Below are positions 5,286 through 13,557 of a stretch of DNA of 18,487 nt, in pieces. The first letter of the stretch is position 1; each line of letters begins with the position of its first letter. The notes beneath the pieces were generated by a model. That model saw only the letters and a program-made list of their open reading frames with translations, made no database searches and was not told where the DNA came from. The stretch spans positions 1,209 through 19,695 of the forward strand of contig DHXX01000010.1 of NCBI GenBank assembly GCA_002413865.1, read 5' to 3'. A program made the position numbers and the translations under genes. Source of the DNA: Candidatus Saccharibacteria bacterium UBA5145. GTDB lineage: Bacteria; Patescibacteriota; Saccharimonadia; Saccharimonadales; UBA4665.

Positions 5286-6053
5286 ATGAAAAATCAAATT
5301 ATACCCGGACGATTTGAAGGACGCTCAGCAATTGTTACCGGGGGAGCCCAAGGCATTGGCGAAGCAATTGTTACGCGCCTAGCCCGTGAAGGCGCTTCTG
5401 TCATCATTGCCGATATCCAGCCGGAAGTTGGTGAAGCCACCGCTGCGAAGCTACAAGCTGACGGCTTAAAAGTATTTTTTGAACAAGTCAATGTGGCCGA
5501 TGATGATAGCGTTGCGCGGATGGTCGGTAGTGCCGTTACGCGACTGGGTGGGGTTGATATCCTAGTCAATAACGCCGGCATCACCGGCAACGAGAAAACA
5601 TTTATGAAAATGAATGACCTAGCGGAACACCGCAAGATTATGGCCGTCAATTTGTTTGGTCCAATGGCTTGTTCGCACGCTGTCTTGCCCCACATGATAG
5701 AAAACAAATATGGTCGGATTGTCAACGCCAGCAGTGTTGTCGCTACCAAAGGCAATTTTGGTCAAACCGGCTATGGTGCCGCCAAGGCCGCCCTGCTTGG
5801 CTTTACCTTTTCACTGGCCAAAGAGGTCGCCAAACACGGCATCACGGTCAACGCGGTTGCCCCGGGCTTCACCGACACAAAAATGCTCAGCGTGGTACCG
5901 CAAGAAAACTTGGCAAAACTGGCAGCCATGACACCAGTTGGACGTCTCGGCACGGCCGAAGAACTAGCCGCTGCTTATGTCTACCTGGCGTCTGAGGAAG
6001 CCGGTTTTACAACGGGAACCGTTCTAGCTGTCGACGGTGGCCTTCCGCTCTAA
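5286..6053 (+). CDS. SDR-family oxidoreductase (FabG-like)
   Basis: A 255-aa classical short-chain dehydrogenase/reductase of typical length. The nucleotide site TGGAQGIG is at 18-25, NNAG at 95-98, and the catalytic set Asn122, Ser150, Tyr163, Lys167 is complete (YGAAK at 163-167). Asp43 at the end of the second strand favours NAD(H) over NADP(H), by family rule. The C-terminus VDGGLPL is normal for the FabG/3-oxoacyl reductase subgroup, but the substrate cannot be read from the sequence; CPR bacteria usually lack full fatty-acid synthesis, so a role in sugar, lipid or alcohol conversion is as likely. GGAG lies 11 nt before the ATG, a long gap. It appears to be a single-gene transcript, followed by a terminator hairpin. 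Confidence 0.9.
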   Translation: MKNQIIPGRFEGRSAIVTGGAQGIGEAIVTRLAREGASVIIADIQPEVGEATAAKLQADGLKVFFEQVNVADDDSVARMVGSAVTRLGGVDILVNNAGITGNEKTFMKMNDLAEHRKIMAVNLFGPMACSHAVLPHMIENKYGRIVNASSVVATKGNFGQTGYGAAKAALLGFTFSLAKEVAKHGITVNAVAPGFTDTKMLSVVPQENLAKLAAMTPVGRLGTAEELAAAYVYLASEEAGFTTGTVLAVDGGLPL

Positions 6054-6075
6054 ATTCCCCTCATTCCATTCTGGC

Positions 6076-6113
6076 ATAAATGAACCCCGCGCGACTGTGC
6101 GAGGTTCATTTAT
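6076..6113. terminator. Hairpin terminator between convergent SDR and VIT genes
   Basis: ATAAATGAACC (6076-6086) pairs with GGTTCATTTAT (6103-6113), 11 bp with a GC-rich loop. The AT-rich foot gives U-rich 3' ends on both strands, suiting a shared terminator for the plus gene ending at 6053 and the minus gene ending at 6124. Confidence 0.65.
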
Positions 6114-6123
6114 TTCGACGTGG

Positions 6124-6831
6124 CTACAAACTCGAGCCGATAAGATGGCCAATCCCGGCCGTAATCGCCATCGCCGCCGCGCCGCCCAGCAAGACCCGAG
6201 CCGCCGCCCGTACCCGATGACCGCCGCCGATAAAAGCACCGACGGCACCCGAAATCGCCAAAGCGACCAATGAGGCACCGACAATACTCCAGGCAGCTTT
6301 TGGGCCCGAGGCCAAAATGGTCGCCACGATTGGCACAACGGCCCCGATTGAAAAAGCAAACGCCGACGCCAGCGCCGCCTGGATTGGATTAGAGAGCGCT
6401 TCGTGATCGATCCCAAGTTCATCGCGCGCGTGCGCGGCGAGGGCGTCGTGACCATGAAGCTGCTCGGCAACTTGCAGGGCCAGCGCTGGCTTGAGACCGC
6501 GGCTTTCATAGATGTGGGCGAGTTCCAGTAGTTCTTCGTCGGGGTTGGCCGCCAGTGAACGCACCTCGATGGCGATGTCGGCCCGTTCGGAATCGCGCTG
6601 CGAACTGACTGACACGTACTCGCCGACGGCCATCGACAGGGCGCCGGCGGCTAGCCCGGCAATACCAGCCGTCAGCACGGCCGTTTGGCTGGTCGAGGCC
6701 GTCGCGACTCCCAGCATCAGGCTGGCGGTAGAGACCGTACCGTCGTTAACGCCTAAAACCGCGGCGCGCAACCAGGCCGCCCGGTGCGACTTATGTAATT
6801 CTTCGGGGTGGGGGGTAGGGGTTTGTTTCAT
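6124..6831 (-). CDS. VIT1/CCC1-family metal (Fe/Mn) transporter
   Basis: The 235-aa membrane protein opens with LRAAVLGVNDGTVSTASLMLGVA and AGALSMAVGEYVSVSSQRD, the diagnostic first two helices of the VIT family, including the acidic GEYVSVSSQ segment. A cytosolic helical stretch (about residues 80-140; DEELLELAHIYESRGL) corresponds to the metal-binding region, and three further helices follow to the end, giving five in all, the family norm. Members move Fe2+ or Mn2+ out of the cytosol by proton exchange; which metal cannot be read here. No ribosome-binding site is seen; a TATACT box ends 6 nt before the ATG at 6831, so a leaderless mRNA is likely. Confidence 0.9.
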   Translation of the reverse strand: MKQTPTPHPEELHKSHRAAWLRAAVLGVNDGTVSTASLMLGVATASTSQTAVLTAGIAGLAAGALSMAVGEYVSVSSQRDSERADIAIEVRSLAANPDEELLELAHIYESRGLKPALALQVAEQLHGHDALAAHARDELGIDHEALSNPIQAALASAFAFSIGAVVPIVATILASGPKAAWSIVGASLVALAISGAVGAFIGGGHRVRAAARVLLGGAAAMAITAGIGHLIGSSL

Positions 6832-6837
6832 ATCAAC

Positions 6838-6843
6838 AGTATA
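6838..6843 (-). promoter_or_regulatory. -10 box of the VIT gene, leaderless
   Basis: TATACT (minus strand) is followed by 6 nt and the ATG at 6831. No standard -35 sits 16-18 bp upstream; TTGGAC is nearby but only 11 bp away. Confidence 0.45.
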
Positions 6844-6916
6844 CCTGACGCTCGGTCCAAGCTGGCTTTAGGCAGTTATTAGCTTTATGCTAAGTGCAGT
6901 TAAAGAAGGAGCTACT

Positions 6917-8074
6917 ATGGCAGTCGGGGAAGTGTTGAATCATGATCGGACAGGGGACTTTCGATTTTATCGAGACAGCTATGAGAATGCGGGGCGACAG
7001 CAAAGCATCGAAGCCGAGGGCTTATTTGATATCGGCGACTTTCGGAACGTCCTCGACGATACCGCAACCGCAACACTTACGGTTAATTCCCAAGGAGTTG
7101 ACCGAACCGTACCGTTACTTACACCAGCCAAAAACTACGACAGTTGGCTCAACCTGAATTACTACCGCCAACACGCCGGTGACACCGTACCACTCACTTA
7201 TTACAGCCACCTGTCGGCGCTGTACCAACAGCACCCATCAACGTATTTAGGAACGCTCCGACCAAACTTGCAAAAACTAGCTGATCAACATGGTGTGCTT
7301 CTGCTCGACCACACCGATCACGAAGCGCCTAGAATTAACGCCGAACTTACTACAATTGCTCAGAAACTCGGGGTGACATTTACGGATCTGAGTGCGCCGG
7401 ACGGCTCTAATGCCAAACACTTTCATTACGCCAGCTTGGCTCAACCGATCGCCAAGGATGACGGCACAATAGAGCCGAAATCGATGTATGAAGCCTTCGA
7501 CCAAGGCCGAGCTAGTGGCGTCTTAACGGACGACTCGGTAAGCGTTTCGAGCAGTTTAAGCCCCGAAGACACTCAGCAAATCTGGGATTTTTATGAGCCA
7601 GTCTTCAATGAGCTATCGACCGATGACCCAATCTATGCGGGCTTCACTGCGGCTGAATTTAATAGCCTCATGCAATCCCCGGAATGTATAAAATTTGTGT
7701 ATCGAGCCGGGGCCGCTGTCGTTAATTTGTGTTTGTTGACTGATATTAAAGATTGCTCGTGGATGAATCAGTTCTATTATAAACAACAGTTCCCGACCGA
7801 ATACGAACAAGGCCTGATCTACTGTTCACCCGGCGTGATTGCCAATCCGAATATCGCCCACCGGGCTTCTAGCCTGCAAACGATGGGAATGGTCGGCAGG
7901 GTTATCAAGCTAGCCGGTATCGAGCCGGTGCTGACGTTTGCTTGCGACAACATTAGCAATATTCAAGTTCCTCGCTTATCGGAACACTCCCTCGAACGGG
8001 TAGGTATTAAAACCAATTTATCAGAACCAGTTGGTCACCAGCTATTCCGTATGCTCAAAGTTTCGCGCCACTAA
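6917..8074 (+). CDS. Uncharacterised 385-aa protein, possible acyltransferase-like fold
   Basis: I do not recognise a family. The frame opens at 6887, but AAGGAG lies 5 nt before the ATG at 6917, which decides the start. No signal peptide or membrane helix is visible, so it is probably cytoplasmic. The N-terminal third is acidic and hydrophilic with LNLNYYRQHAGDTVPLTYYSHLSALY. The C-terminal half (from about IWDFYEPVFNELSTDDP) has the strand/helix rhythm and the FT--EF----SP pattern seen in GNAT-like acetyltransferases, which is only a guess. Cysteines are concentrated in the C-terminal part. It ends 1 nt from the convergent transferase-like gene at 8076-8981; such tight packing suggests the two have long been neighbours, and a shared substrate pathway is possible. 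Confidence 0.75.
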   Translation: MAVGEVLNHDRTGDFRFYRDSYENAGRQQSIEAEGLFDIGDFRNVLDDTATATLTVNSQGVDRTVPLLTPAKNYDSWLNLNYYRQHAGDTVPLTYYSHLSALYQQHPSTYLGTLRPNLQKLADQHGVLLLDHTDHEAPRINAELTTIAQKLGVTFTDLSAPDGSNAKHFHYASLAQPIAKDDGTIEPKSMYEAFDQGRASGVLTDDSVSVSSSLSPEDTQQIWDFYEPVFNELSTDDPIYAGFTAAEFNSLMQSPECIKFVYRAGAAVVNLCLLTDIKDCSWMNQFYYKQQFPTEYEQGLIYCSPGVIANPNIAHRASSLQTMGMVGRVIKLAGIEPVLTFACDNISNIQVPRLSEHSLERVGIKTNLSEPVGHQLFRMLKVSRH

Positions 8075-8075
8075 C

Positions 8076-8981
8076 TCAGTCCGTAATAGTGTATTTTTTG
8101 AGACGTCCGACCGGACAAAACGTCTGTTTCATTCGCTTTAGGCCGGCAATACCAAGATCTTGTTCAATATTCATGTGATCATAGCCCTCAGCCACTAATT
8201 TTTCAGCAACGGCATGCATTAGATACCGATATATACCCTTGCTGGCGGTGTCTGCTTTCCAGAAGTGACCAACACACCATGCGTCCTTAAGCTTTTCGCA
8301 AACAATAAACGCCTTTAACTCATTTTTAATCTCTAACCCGTAGCTAGCCAATTCGAGACGATCGGCGTGGGCAAAAAGCCGGGTAAGTGCGGTAAGTTCG
8401 CTTTCGGAATCATTATCCGATTTCAGTGCTTCGCGCGCCAGAAACACACCTATGATTTTTGCTTGGATGAGCGGATCCGCTACATTCAATTCCCGAAAAA
8501 CTGTCATGTTGCCATAGTTAGCTTTAAAAGTTTTGATTTCACGGCGCATATTTCGAAATTGACTGCCATACTTTTCGGCGATTGCCGAGAGTGACAAAAC
8601 ATAATCGTGGCTGCTCGGGTCTTCCGTAACTTTGAACAGCCCCGAACTTTCAAGCGCCAAGACTCCTATTTCGGGCACTAGTCGTAGCTCGCGCCTCGAG
8701 GTTTGTTGTTCGGCTGCGTCCAAAAGGGCTGCCACCGTTGCGTCAACCTCGGTATTACCCAGAAATGAAAATAATTCAACGCCATCAGTATAATCAGGCA
8801 GACGCAACACCAAATTTCCGTTCAAAGTACTCACTTGGGCACTATCGGTAGTATCCCAGCTAAGGATGCTGACAAAATTAAAGTCGGAGTAGGGCGGATA
8901 GCGATCGGTATGCTCACCTATTTGGCTTTTCACGCTCATATCCACCCGTGCATACACGGGGAACTCCGGTATACTGGCCAT
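8076..8981 (-). CDS. DUF2156 / MprF C-terminal-like aminoacyl- or acyl-transferase
   Basis: The 301-aa protein ends with the signature of the LPG_synthase_C/DUF2156 GNAT fold: MNIEQDLGIAGLKRMKQTFCPVGR-LKKYTI, equivalent to the N-EEDLG--GLR--K--Y-P----KY pattern of that group. Mid-protein YVLSLSAIAEKYGSQFRNMRREIKTF corresponds to the RNHINRF-type region. MprF-type enzymes move an amino acid from aminoacyl-tRNA to phosphatidylglycerol; other DUF2156 members are uncharacterised, so the donor and acceptor are unknown. There is no membrane domain here; the separate flippase-like protein at 12582-13547 resembles the other half of MprF but lies 3.6 kb away. GGTGG precedes the ATG at 8981. The two genes 6917-8074 and 8076-8981 converge with a 1-nt gap. 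Confidence 0.72.
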   Translation of the reverse strand: MASIPEFPVYARVDMSVKSQIGEHTDRYPPYSDFNFVSILSWDTTDSAQVSTLNGNLVLRLPDYTDGVELFSFLGNTEVDATVAALLDAAEQQTSRRELRLVPEIGVLALESSGLFKVTEDPSSHDYVLSLSAIAEKYGSQFRNMRREIKTFKANYGNMTVFRELNVADPLIQAKIIGVFLAREALKSDNDSESELTALTRLFAHADRLELASYGLEIKNELKAFIVCEKLKDAWCVGHFWKADTASKGIYRYLMHAVAEKLVAEGYDHMNIEQDLGIAGLKRMKQTFCPVGRLKKYTITD

Positions 8982-9105
8982 CTATCCACCCATCTATTGT
9001 ATATACTATACCCTTAGCAGGCCATTAGCCGTGAGCCTTGGTTAGTTAAAGTTTAATTGCCTGTATCGAAAGTTGCCCAATTGGACTATATTAACCATAA
9101 GGCTT

Positions 9106-11256
9106 ATGTTATACACATTACTCTCCTACTTATTCCCGATTATCGGATTGTTCGTTATTGGCCTCGTGACGGTGCTCAAAGACCGACGCCAACGAGTTAA
9201 TGTACTATTCTTTTTACTGTCAAACACTATCGCGTTGTGGCTAGTTGCCCTTTTTGTTGGTGATCTCGTGGTTAACCAAACGACTAGTCTATGGGCCGTC
9301 CGAACCGCAACGTTTATCGGTACCTTAATAGCACCATCATTATTGTTCTTAGCCGATTCATTTCCCGTTCAGCTAAAGAAAACGTCACGTTGGCTTACGT
9401 TTATTGCCGTCGTGCCGAGCGCGCTGTTTATGGCATTCGCTTTTACGCCCTATCTGGTACCGAGTGTTAACCTTCAGACACACAGTGCTCAACTCACCAG
9501 TCCCGGACTACTCTATAGCCTGCAAGGCTTGTATCTAGCTGGTTGTTTTATCTTAAGTTTTTTTATTATGTTGCGGAAACTTAAACGAGTTAACTCGCGT
9601 GAGCGCAGCCAGATTAAACTAGTCGTCACCGGACTGCTCGTGGCCCTCTTGGTTAACGTCGTAACGGGACTTTTTCTAGCGCTCCTCGGTCAAGCTAACA
9701 ATTTCTCCAACCTAGCAGGAGCACTGTCTTTCTTGGCGCTTATTGGCACTACCTCCTATGCAATTATCAAATATCGTTTGTTCAACATTCGATTAGCGGT
9801 CACGCGAGTGATCGGGTATTCGATTACGCTCGGTATTGTAGCTGGATTTTATTCACTTGTTGTCCTTTTATTCAGCACTCAAGTGGCGTCGTTTGGTGAA
9901 ATTGGGTCGAAACAGCTCCTCGCCCTGCTGCTTCCGACTATTTTTGTAGCCTTAACGTTTCATCGAGTCGAGCAATTTATTGTCAGGCATACGCAACGCA
10001 TATTTTATCGCGACGCTTACGATGTGCGCGAAACGCTGGACAAGTTGTCCGATGCATTATTGACCGAGGGTGACATTGAAAACATTATGCAACAAAGCCT
10101 GGACATTCTGCAGGGCGCGCTCAAGCCAAGCAAGGCTTACCTCGCCGTCCTCAATACTTCAGGCGTTATTTATAAACACATTAGCTCAGGCAGCGAGCAC
10201 CCTGCCGAAGTCGTGGCCTTGCTGAATAATCTTAGCGGCGAGCAGCACCCACTTATCGACCGGGGCGTAAAGCCTCTTTCAAGCATCTCCAAAATTATGG
10301 CCAAAGGTGACTTTGAAATATTATTGCGTCTGGGCAGCCAGATAAACCCGGTTGGACTATTACTCTTCGGTAGCAAGCAAAACGGGGCGATGTATACCAC
10401 TCAAGACATTGACCTGCTGCAGATTAGCGCTAAAAACCTGAGCGTCGCGCTCGGCAATGCCAAGAAGTACGAGCAAATCCTCCACTTCGCGGACACAATG
10501 CATAAAGAAGTCAAGCACGCGACCGCTAGACTTCGCCAGGCCAACGAAAAATTAAAAACACTGGATGCTTTAAAAGACGACTTTATAACAACCGCCTCAC
10601 ACCAACTGCGGACGCCCTCCGCTTCCGTTCATGACGCCCTCCGCATGCTCAATCACCCGTCCCTCAACAAAAGTGACCGCGATGAGTTGATTCAGCTGGC
10701 CGAGGCCAGCAGTGAACACCTCGTGACGGTCGTACGGACAATGCTCAATATGGCTCGCCTGCAAGCTGGCCATTTCACGGTCGATAAGAGTGCGACGGAA
10801 CTCGTCAGCCTAACAGAGAATGTTATCAGCCAAGTCAAAATACTCGCCAAACAAAAGGGGAGCATAATTAGCCTCATCAAACCTGATCACGCCTTGAATA
10901 TGTCCGTTGACGTCGCCAAAATCAACGAAGCACTCGCCAACTACATCGAGAACGCCGTCAAATATAGCCCCCCAGACAGCAAGATCGGTGTTAGCCTGAC
11001 CGAAACCGATGGAAAAATTATCTTTGAAGTCACCGATCAGGGCATCGGTGTACCCGCCGAGGAACAAAAGAATCTGTTTGAAAAATTCTATCGAGCGGCC
11101 AATGCCCGCCAGGAACAACCGGACGGGAACGGTATCGGACTATACGTCGTAAAAAGCATTGCCGAAGGCCATGGTGGCGAGGCCTATTATCGACCGGGAG
11201 AATCGGGCGGAAGTATTTTCGGCTTCTGGCTACCAACTCCAACGCCTGACAAATAG
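9106..11256 (+). CDS. Membrane sensor histidine kinase (7TM-type N-terminus, GAF-like, HisKA, HATPase)
   Basis: The 716-aa protein has about nine membrane helices over residues 1-290 (7TM-HisKA type with two more after YAIIKYRLFNIRLAVTR), a soluble GAF-like region (about 310-455), a short coiled coil, the HisKA H-box ASHQLRTPSAS with His499, and an HATPase domain: N box NYIENAVKYSP, G1 DQGIGVP, F box LFEKFYRA, G2 GNGIGLYVVKS. All ATP-binding motifs are intact, so it should autophosphorylate. No response regulator is adjacent; the receiver at 17140 is a candidate partner at a distance. The frame begins with a TTG at 9073; I prefer the ATG at 9106, with AAGG just before it and TATATT 13 nt upstream, since the extra 11 residues add nothing. 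The ligand is unknown. Confidence 0.92.
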   Translation: MLYTLLSYLFPIIGLFVIGLVTVLKDRRQRVNVLFFLLSNTIALWLVALFVGDLVVNQTTSLWAVRTATFIGTLIAPSLLFLADSFPVQLKKTSRWLTFIAVVPSALFMAFAFTPYLVPSVNLQTHSAQLTSPGLLYSLQGLYLAGCFILSFFIMLRKLKRVNSRERSQIKLVVTGLLVALLVNVVTGLFLALLGQANNFSNLAGALSFLALIGTTSYAIIKYRLFNIRLAVTRVIGYSITLGIVAGFYSLVVLLFSTQVASFGEIGSKQLLALLLPTIFVALTFHRVEQFIVRHTQRIFYRDAYDVRETLDKLSDALLTEGDIENIMQQSLDILQGALKPSKAYLAVLNTSGVIYKHISSGSEHPAEVVALLNNLSGEQHPLIDRGVKPLSSISKIMAKGDFEILLRLGSQINPVGLLLFGSKQNGAMYTTQDIDLLQISAKNLSVALGNAKKYEQILHFADTMHKEVKHATARLRQANEKLKTLDALKDDFITTASHQLRTPSASVHDALRMLNHPSLNKSDRDELIQLAEASSEHLVTVVRTMLNMARLQAGHFTVDKSATELVSLTENVISQVKILAKQKGSIISLIKPDHALNMSVDVAKINEALANYIENAVKYSPPDSKIGVSLTETDGKIIFEVTDQGIGVPAEEQKNLFEKFYRAANARQEQPDGNGIGLYVVKSIAEGHGGEAYYRPGESGGSIFGFWLPTPTPDK

Positions 11257-11467
11257 ACTGTTGTTAAAATTCACCGGCTCGTAGGTCGCACGATACCACC
11301 GGCCCGAGTAGTTCAATTAGCCTTGTACTACCGCTTTCGACGCAATCGCCTTGATCGCACGGCGCAAATCTTTGTAGCCTAGTGCGGTTAAATATTCAGT
11401 GACCTTATTTGACAATTATTATGGTTATTCCGTTTGGCATCTTAGGGAAAGCTGTTACATTGGTTTG
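11257..11467. other. 211-nt intergenic segment with a possible gene remnant
   Basis: No terminator for the kinase gene stands out. On the minus strand, about 11322-11414, a 30-codon frame from a TTG reads YLTALGYKDLRRAIKAIASK and then stops at TAA. It looks like real amphipathic-helix protein but is too short to name; it may be a small gene or the tail of a decayed one. The yvcK promoter occupies the end. Confidence 0.35.
11434..11461 (+). promoter_or_regulatory. Promoter of yvcK, leaderless
   Basis: TTGGCA (11434-11439), 16-bp spacer, TACATT (11456-11461), then 6 nt to the ATG at 11468. A perfect TTGACA at 11409-11414 has no matching -10 at 16-18 bp. Confidence 0.5.
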
Positions 11468-12475
11468 ATGGATCAACCAAAACCCAAAATAGTCCTGATC
11501 GGTGGTGGCACCGGTAGCTTTACCATCCTCCAGGGTTTGAAAGAGATTACACCGCAGTTGACCGCGATCGTAAACATGAGCGATGACGGCGGTTCGACCG
11601 GTACGCTGCGTGATGAATTGGGGGTCTTGCCCCCCGGTGATGTTCGCCAATGCCTGGTCGCCCTCAGCGATACGCCGGAGGTACGCGATTTGTTTAGCTA
11701 CCGCTTCGATCGCGGCTCACTGGCTAATCAATCGCTCGGCAATGTCATCCTGTCGGGGCTGGAGCTCAAATACGGCAGCTTCGAGAAAGCCATCAAGACC
11801 GCTAGCTCCATCCTCCATATTACCGGGCGAGTCGTGCCGGTGACGCTCGACAAGCACACGCTGCTGCTGCGCGACGGGGCCAAAACAATCCGCGGGGAGT
11901 GGATAATCGTCAACCACCGCATTCAAACTCCCGGTGCCCAAATTGAGCACGACCCGGTGGCTTGCCTTAATCCGGAAGCAGGCGAGGCAATTCGCAACGC
12001 TGACCTCGTCGTCGTGGCCCCAGGCAACTTTTACGGCTCGCTGATGCCGGCTTTGGTCGTCCACGGCATGGTCGAAGCCTGGCAGGCCAGCCACGCCCAC
12101 AAAGTTATCATCGCTAATTTGGTCAACAAACCCGGTCAAACCGACGGCTGGCACGTCGTCGACTACATCAAAGAATTCGAAAAACATATTGGCGAGGGTC
12201 AAATCGATACCATTCTCTATAACAATGAACCGCCGAGCAAAACGCTGCTCCGCGCCTACGCCACCGATCAAGAATTCCCCGTGCTGACCAACCTCGAGCG
12301 ATTCCAAGAGGTTCGCGCCGTGGCCATCGGTCAAAATCTTGTCGCCAAAAATCCCTTTGTGCAGGACAAGAACGACAAGGTCATTCGGCGGACGCTGATT
12401 CGCCACGACGCCGCGAAAGTTAGCCAGCATTTACTCCGACTCTATCACCATCCCCTGGGGAAAGTCATAAAGTAG
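11468..12475 (+). CDS. yvcK: YvcK/CofD-like nucleotide-sugar-binding regulator
   Basis: The 335-aa product has the YvcK layout: GGGTG (12-16) after the first strand, NMSDDGGSTGTLRDELGVLPPGDVRQCLVALS (about 36-67), LGNVILSGL, and the LVVVAPGNFYGSLMPALVV and ANLVNKPGQTDGW segments. In Bacillus and Mycobacterium, YvcK (CuvA) binds UDP-GlcNAc-type sugars and adjusts carbon flow toward peptidoglycan; it is related to the CofD transferase but lacks its cofactor role. In most Firmicutes and Actinobacteria it sits with rapZ and whiA; neither is present here. The frame is open from a GTG at 11399, but the conserved start is the ATG at 11468, which has a -10 box 6 nt upstream and no ribosome-binding site. 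The stop codon lies inside a tandem repeat. Confidence 0.93.
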   Translation: MDQPKPKIVLIGGGTGSFTILQGLKEITPQLTAIVNMSDDGGSTGTLRDELGVLPPGDVRQCLVALSDTPEVRDLFSYRFDRGSLANQSLGNVILSGLELKYGSFEKAIKTASSILHITGRVVPVTLDKHTLLLRDGAKTIRGEWIIVNHRIQTPGAQIEHDPVACLNPEAGEAIRNADLVVVAPGNFYGSLMPALVVHGMVEAWQASHAHKVIIANLVNKPGQTDGWHVVDYIKEFEKHIGEGQIDTILYNNEPPSKTLLRAYATDQEFPVLTNLERFQEVRAVAIGQNLVAKNPFVQDKNDKVIRRTLIRHDAAKVSQHLLRLYHHPLGKVIK

Positions 12476-12545
12476 AAAGTTCATAAAGTAGAAAGTTAGC
12501 CCAGGGCTGCAGCTTACTTTCAACTTTATAACTTTATGAACTTTC
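12466..12545. repeat. 16-bp tandem duplication and 15-bp inverted repeat after yvcK
   Basis: CATAAAGTAGAAAGTT is present twice head to tail (12466-12481, 12482-12497), and the yvcK stop TAG lies in the first unit. GAAAGTTCATAAAGT (12475-12489) pairs perfectly with ACTTTATGAACTTTC (12531-12545), enclosing a GC-richer CCCAGGGCTGCAGC. A long AT-rich hairpin in the 3' region between convergent genes, similar in style to 17551-17631. Confidence 0.8.
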
Positions 12546-12566
12546 AACTGTAAGCGAACAGACAAC

Positions 12567-12595
12567 GCCTAAAAGGAAGATTTAGGCAGTTTTTT
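12567..12595 (+). terminator. Terminator of yvcK, overlapping the 3' end of the flippase gene
   Basis: GCCTAAA (12567-12573), loop AGGAAGA, TTTAGGC (12581-12587), then AG and TTTTTT (12590-12595). The stop codon of the minus gene (12582-12584) lies inside the stem. Confidence 0.75.
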
Positions 12596-13547
12596 GGAGA
12601 TAGCCCCGGCGCTGGGCCAGGACAAAAGCGCCGGCCCCGAGCAAGAACGAGAACCAGTAATTAATTAGCCGGAAAATTAGAACCGCCGCTAGGGCTTGAT
12701 TCGCCGGAACGTGGTAGGCGACCAAGCCGGCCACCAGGCCCGCCTCAACGCCGCCAAGACCACCTGGGGTGGGCGCGACTGAGCCAAGGGCGACACCGAA
12801 AGTGAAGACCAGCAGAATCGCCACCAAACTAACGTGGACACCGACTGCCAGCGCGCTGAACCATAGGCACATAAAATTACTAACCGTTAGCGCCATCGAA
12901 GAGCTTATAGCGGTCAGTAGCCGGCCGGGGCGAAAGCGGTAACGCCAGACATTACTGGCAACCGCCGTTATACCATTAAACAAAGTACGCCTCAATTTAG
13001 TCGCCAGTGTCATAGTGAACAGCAAGCCGACCGTGATGGCCGCGATCAGTAACAGTGATCTAGCGGAAACGTGCCCAGCCGGGATGGTATGCCGCGCACT
13101 TGGAACCAACACCAAGAGTAAACCCACAAGCCATGCATGGCCAACAAAACCCAGGACGTTATTTAAGCCGACTACACTAACGGCTTGGCTCGAGTTATGG
13201 CCCGCTTGCCGCAAATAAAAGAAGTTGGCGCCCATGCTGCCGAGCCCGGCCGGCAGGAGGCGGTTAGTGAACATACTGGCCACTTGAATGAGTAGGGTTG
13301 GACGATATCGCAGGGGTTTAATCGCCAACAGGTAATAGGTTAGCGCCGCGAAAAGATAACTTACCAGACTACAACCCAAGGCGGCCAACACAAATTTAGG
13401 CTGGGCTCGTTCCGCCAAGTTAAGACTGTGCTGGAAGATGCCCAACTGCGGTACGATTACGTATAAAGCAACCAATACCAAGGCCAGGTAGAGATAACGT
13501 TGATAGCTGTGGCGCTGCTGAACGCCGCCCCGAGGCAGGGCAGTCAT
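12582..13547 (-). CDS. YbhN/MprF-N-type flippase-like membrane protein (UPF0104)
   Basis: A 321-aa polytopic protein with about eight membrane helices and the family hallmarks: NRLLPAGLGSMGANFFYLRQAGHN (about residues 95-115), and near the end PTPGGLGGVEAGLVAGL followed by AVLIFRLINYWFSFLLGA. These match the lysylphosphatidylglycerol synthase transmembrane region (UPF0104), whose members flip or bind lipids; which lipid is unknown. It follows the serine hydrolase in an apparent two-gene operon. A GTG at 13583 would overlap that gene by 26 nt; I prefer the ATG at 13547, which leaves a 10-nt gap and removes an Arg-rich non-conserved stub. It may pair functionally with the DUF2156 protein at 8076-8981. 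Confidence 0.87.
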   Translation of the reverse strand: MTALPRGGVQQRHSYQRYLYLALVLVALYVIVPQLGIFQHSLNLAERAQPKFVLAALGCSLVSYLFAALTYYLLAIKPLRYRPTLLIQVASMFTNRLLPAGLGSMGANFFYLRQAGHNSSQAVSVVGLNNVLGFVGHAWLVGLLLVLVPSARHTIPAGHVSARSLLLIAAITVGLLFTMTLATKLRRTLFNGITAVASNVWRYRFRPGRLLTAISSSMALTVSNFMCLWFSALAVGVHVSLVAILLVFTFGVALGSVAPTPGGLGGVEAGLVAGLVAYHVPANQALAAVLIFRLINYWFSFLLGAGAFVLAQRRGYLQKTA

Positions 13548-13557
13548 CGACCGACCA

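Noticed and set aside
5294..5755. Antisense frame of 153 codons in the SDR gene
   Set aside because: It is a shadow of a complete SDR with an intact catalytic set.
11717..12430. Antisense frame of 237 codons in yvcK
   Set aside because: It is an open shadow caused by codon bias in a well-identified gene.
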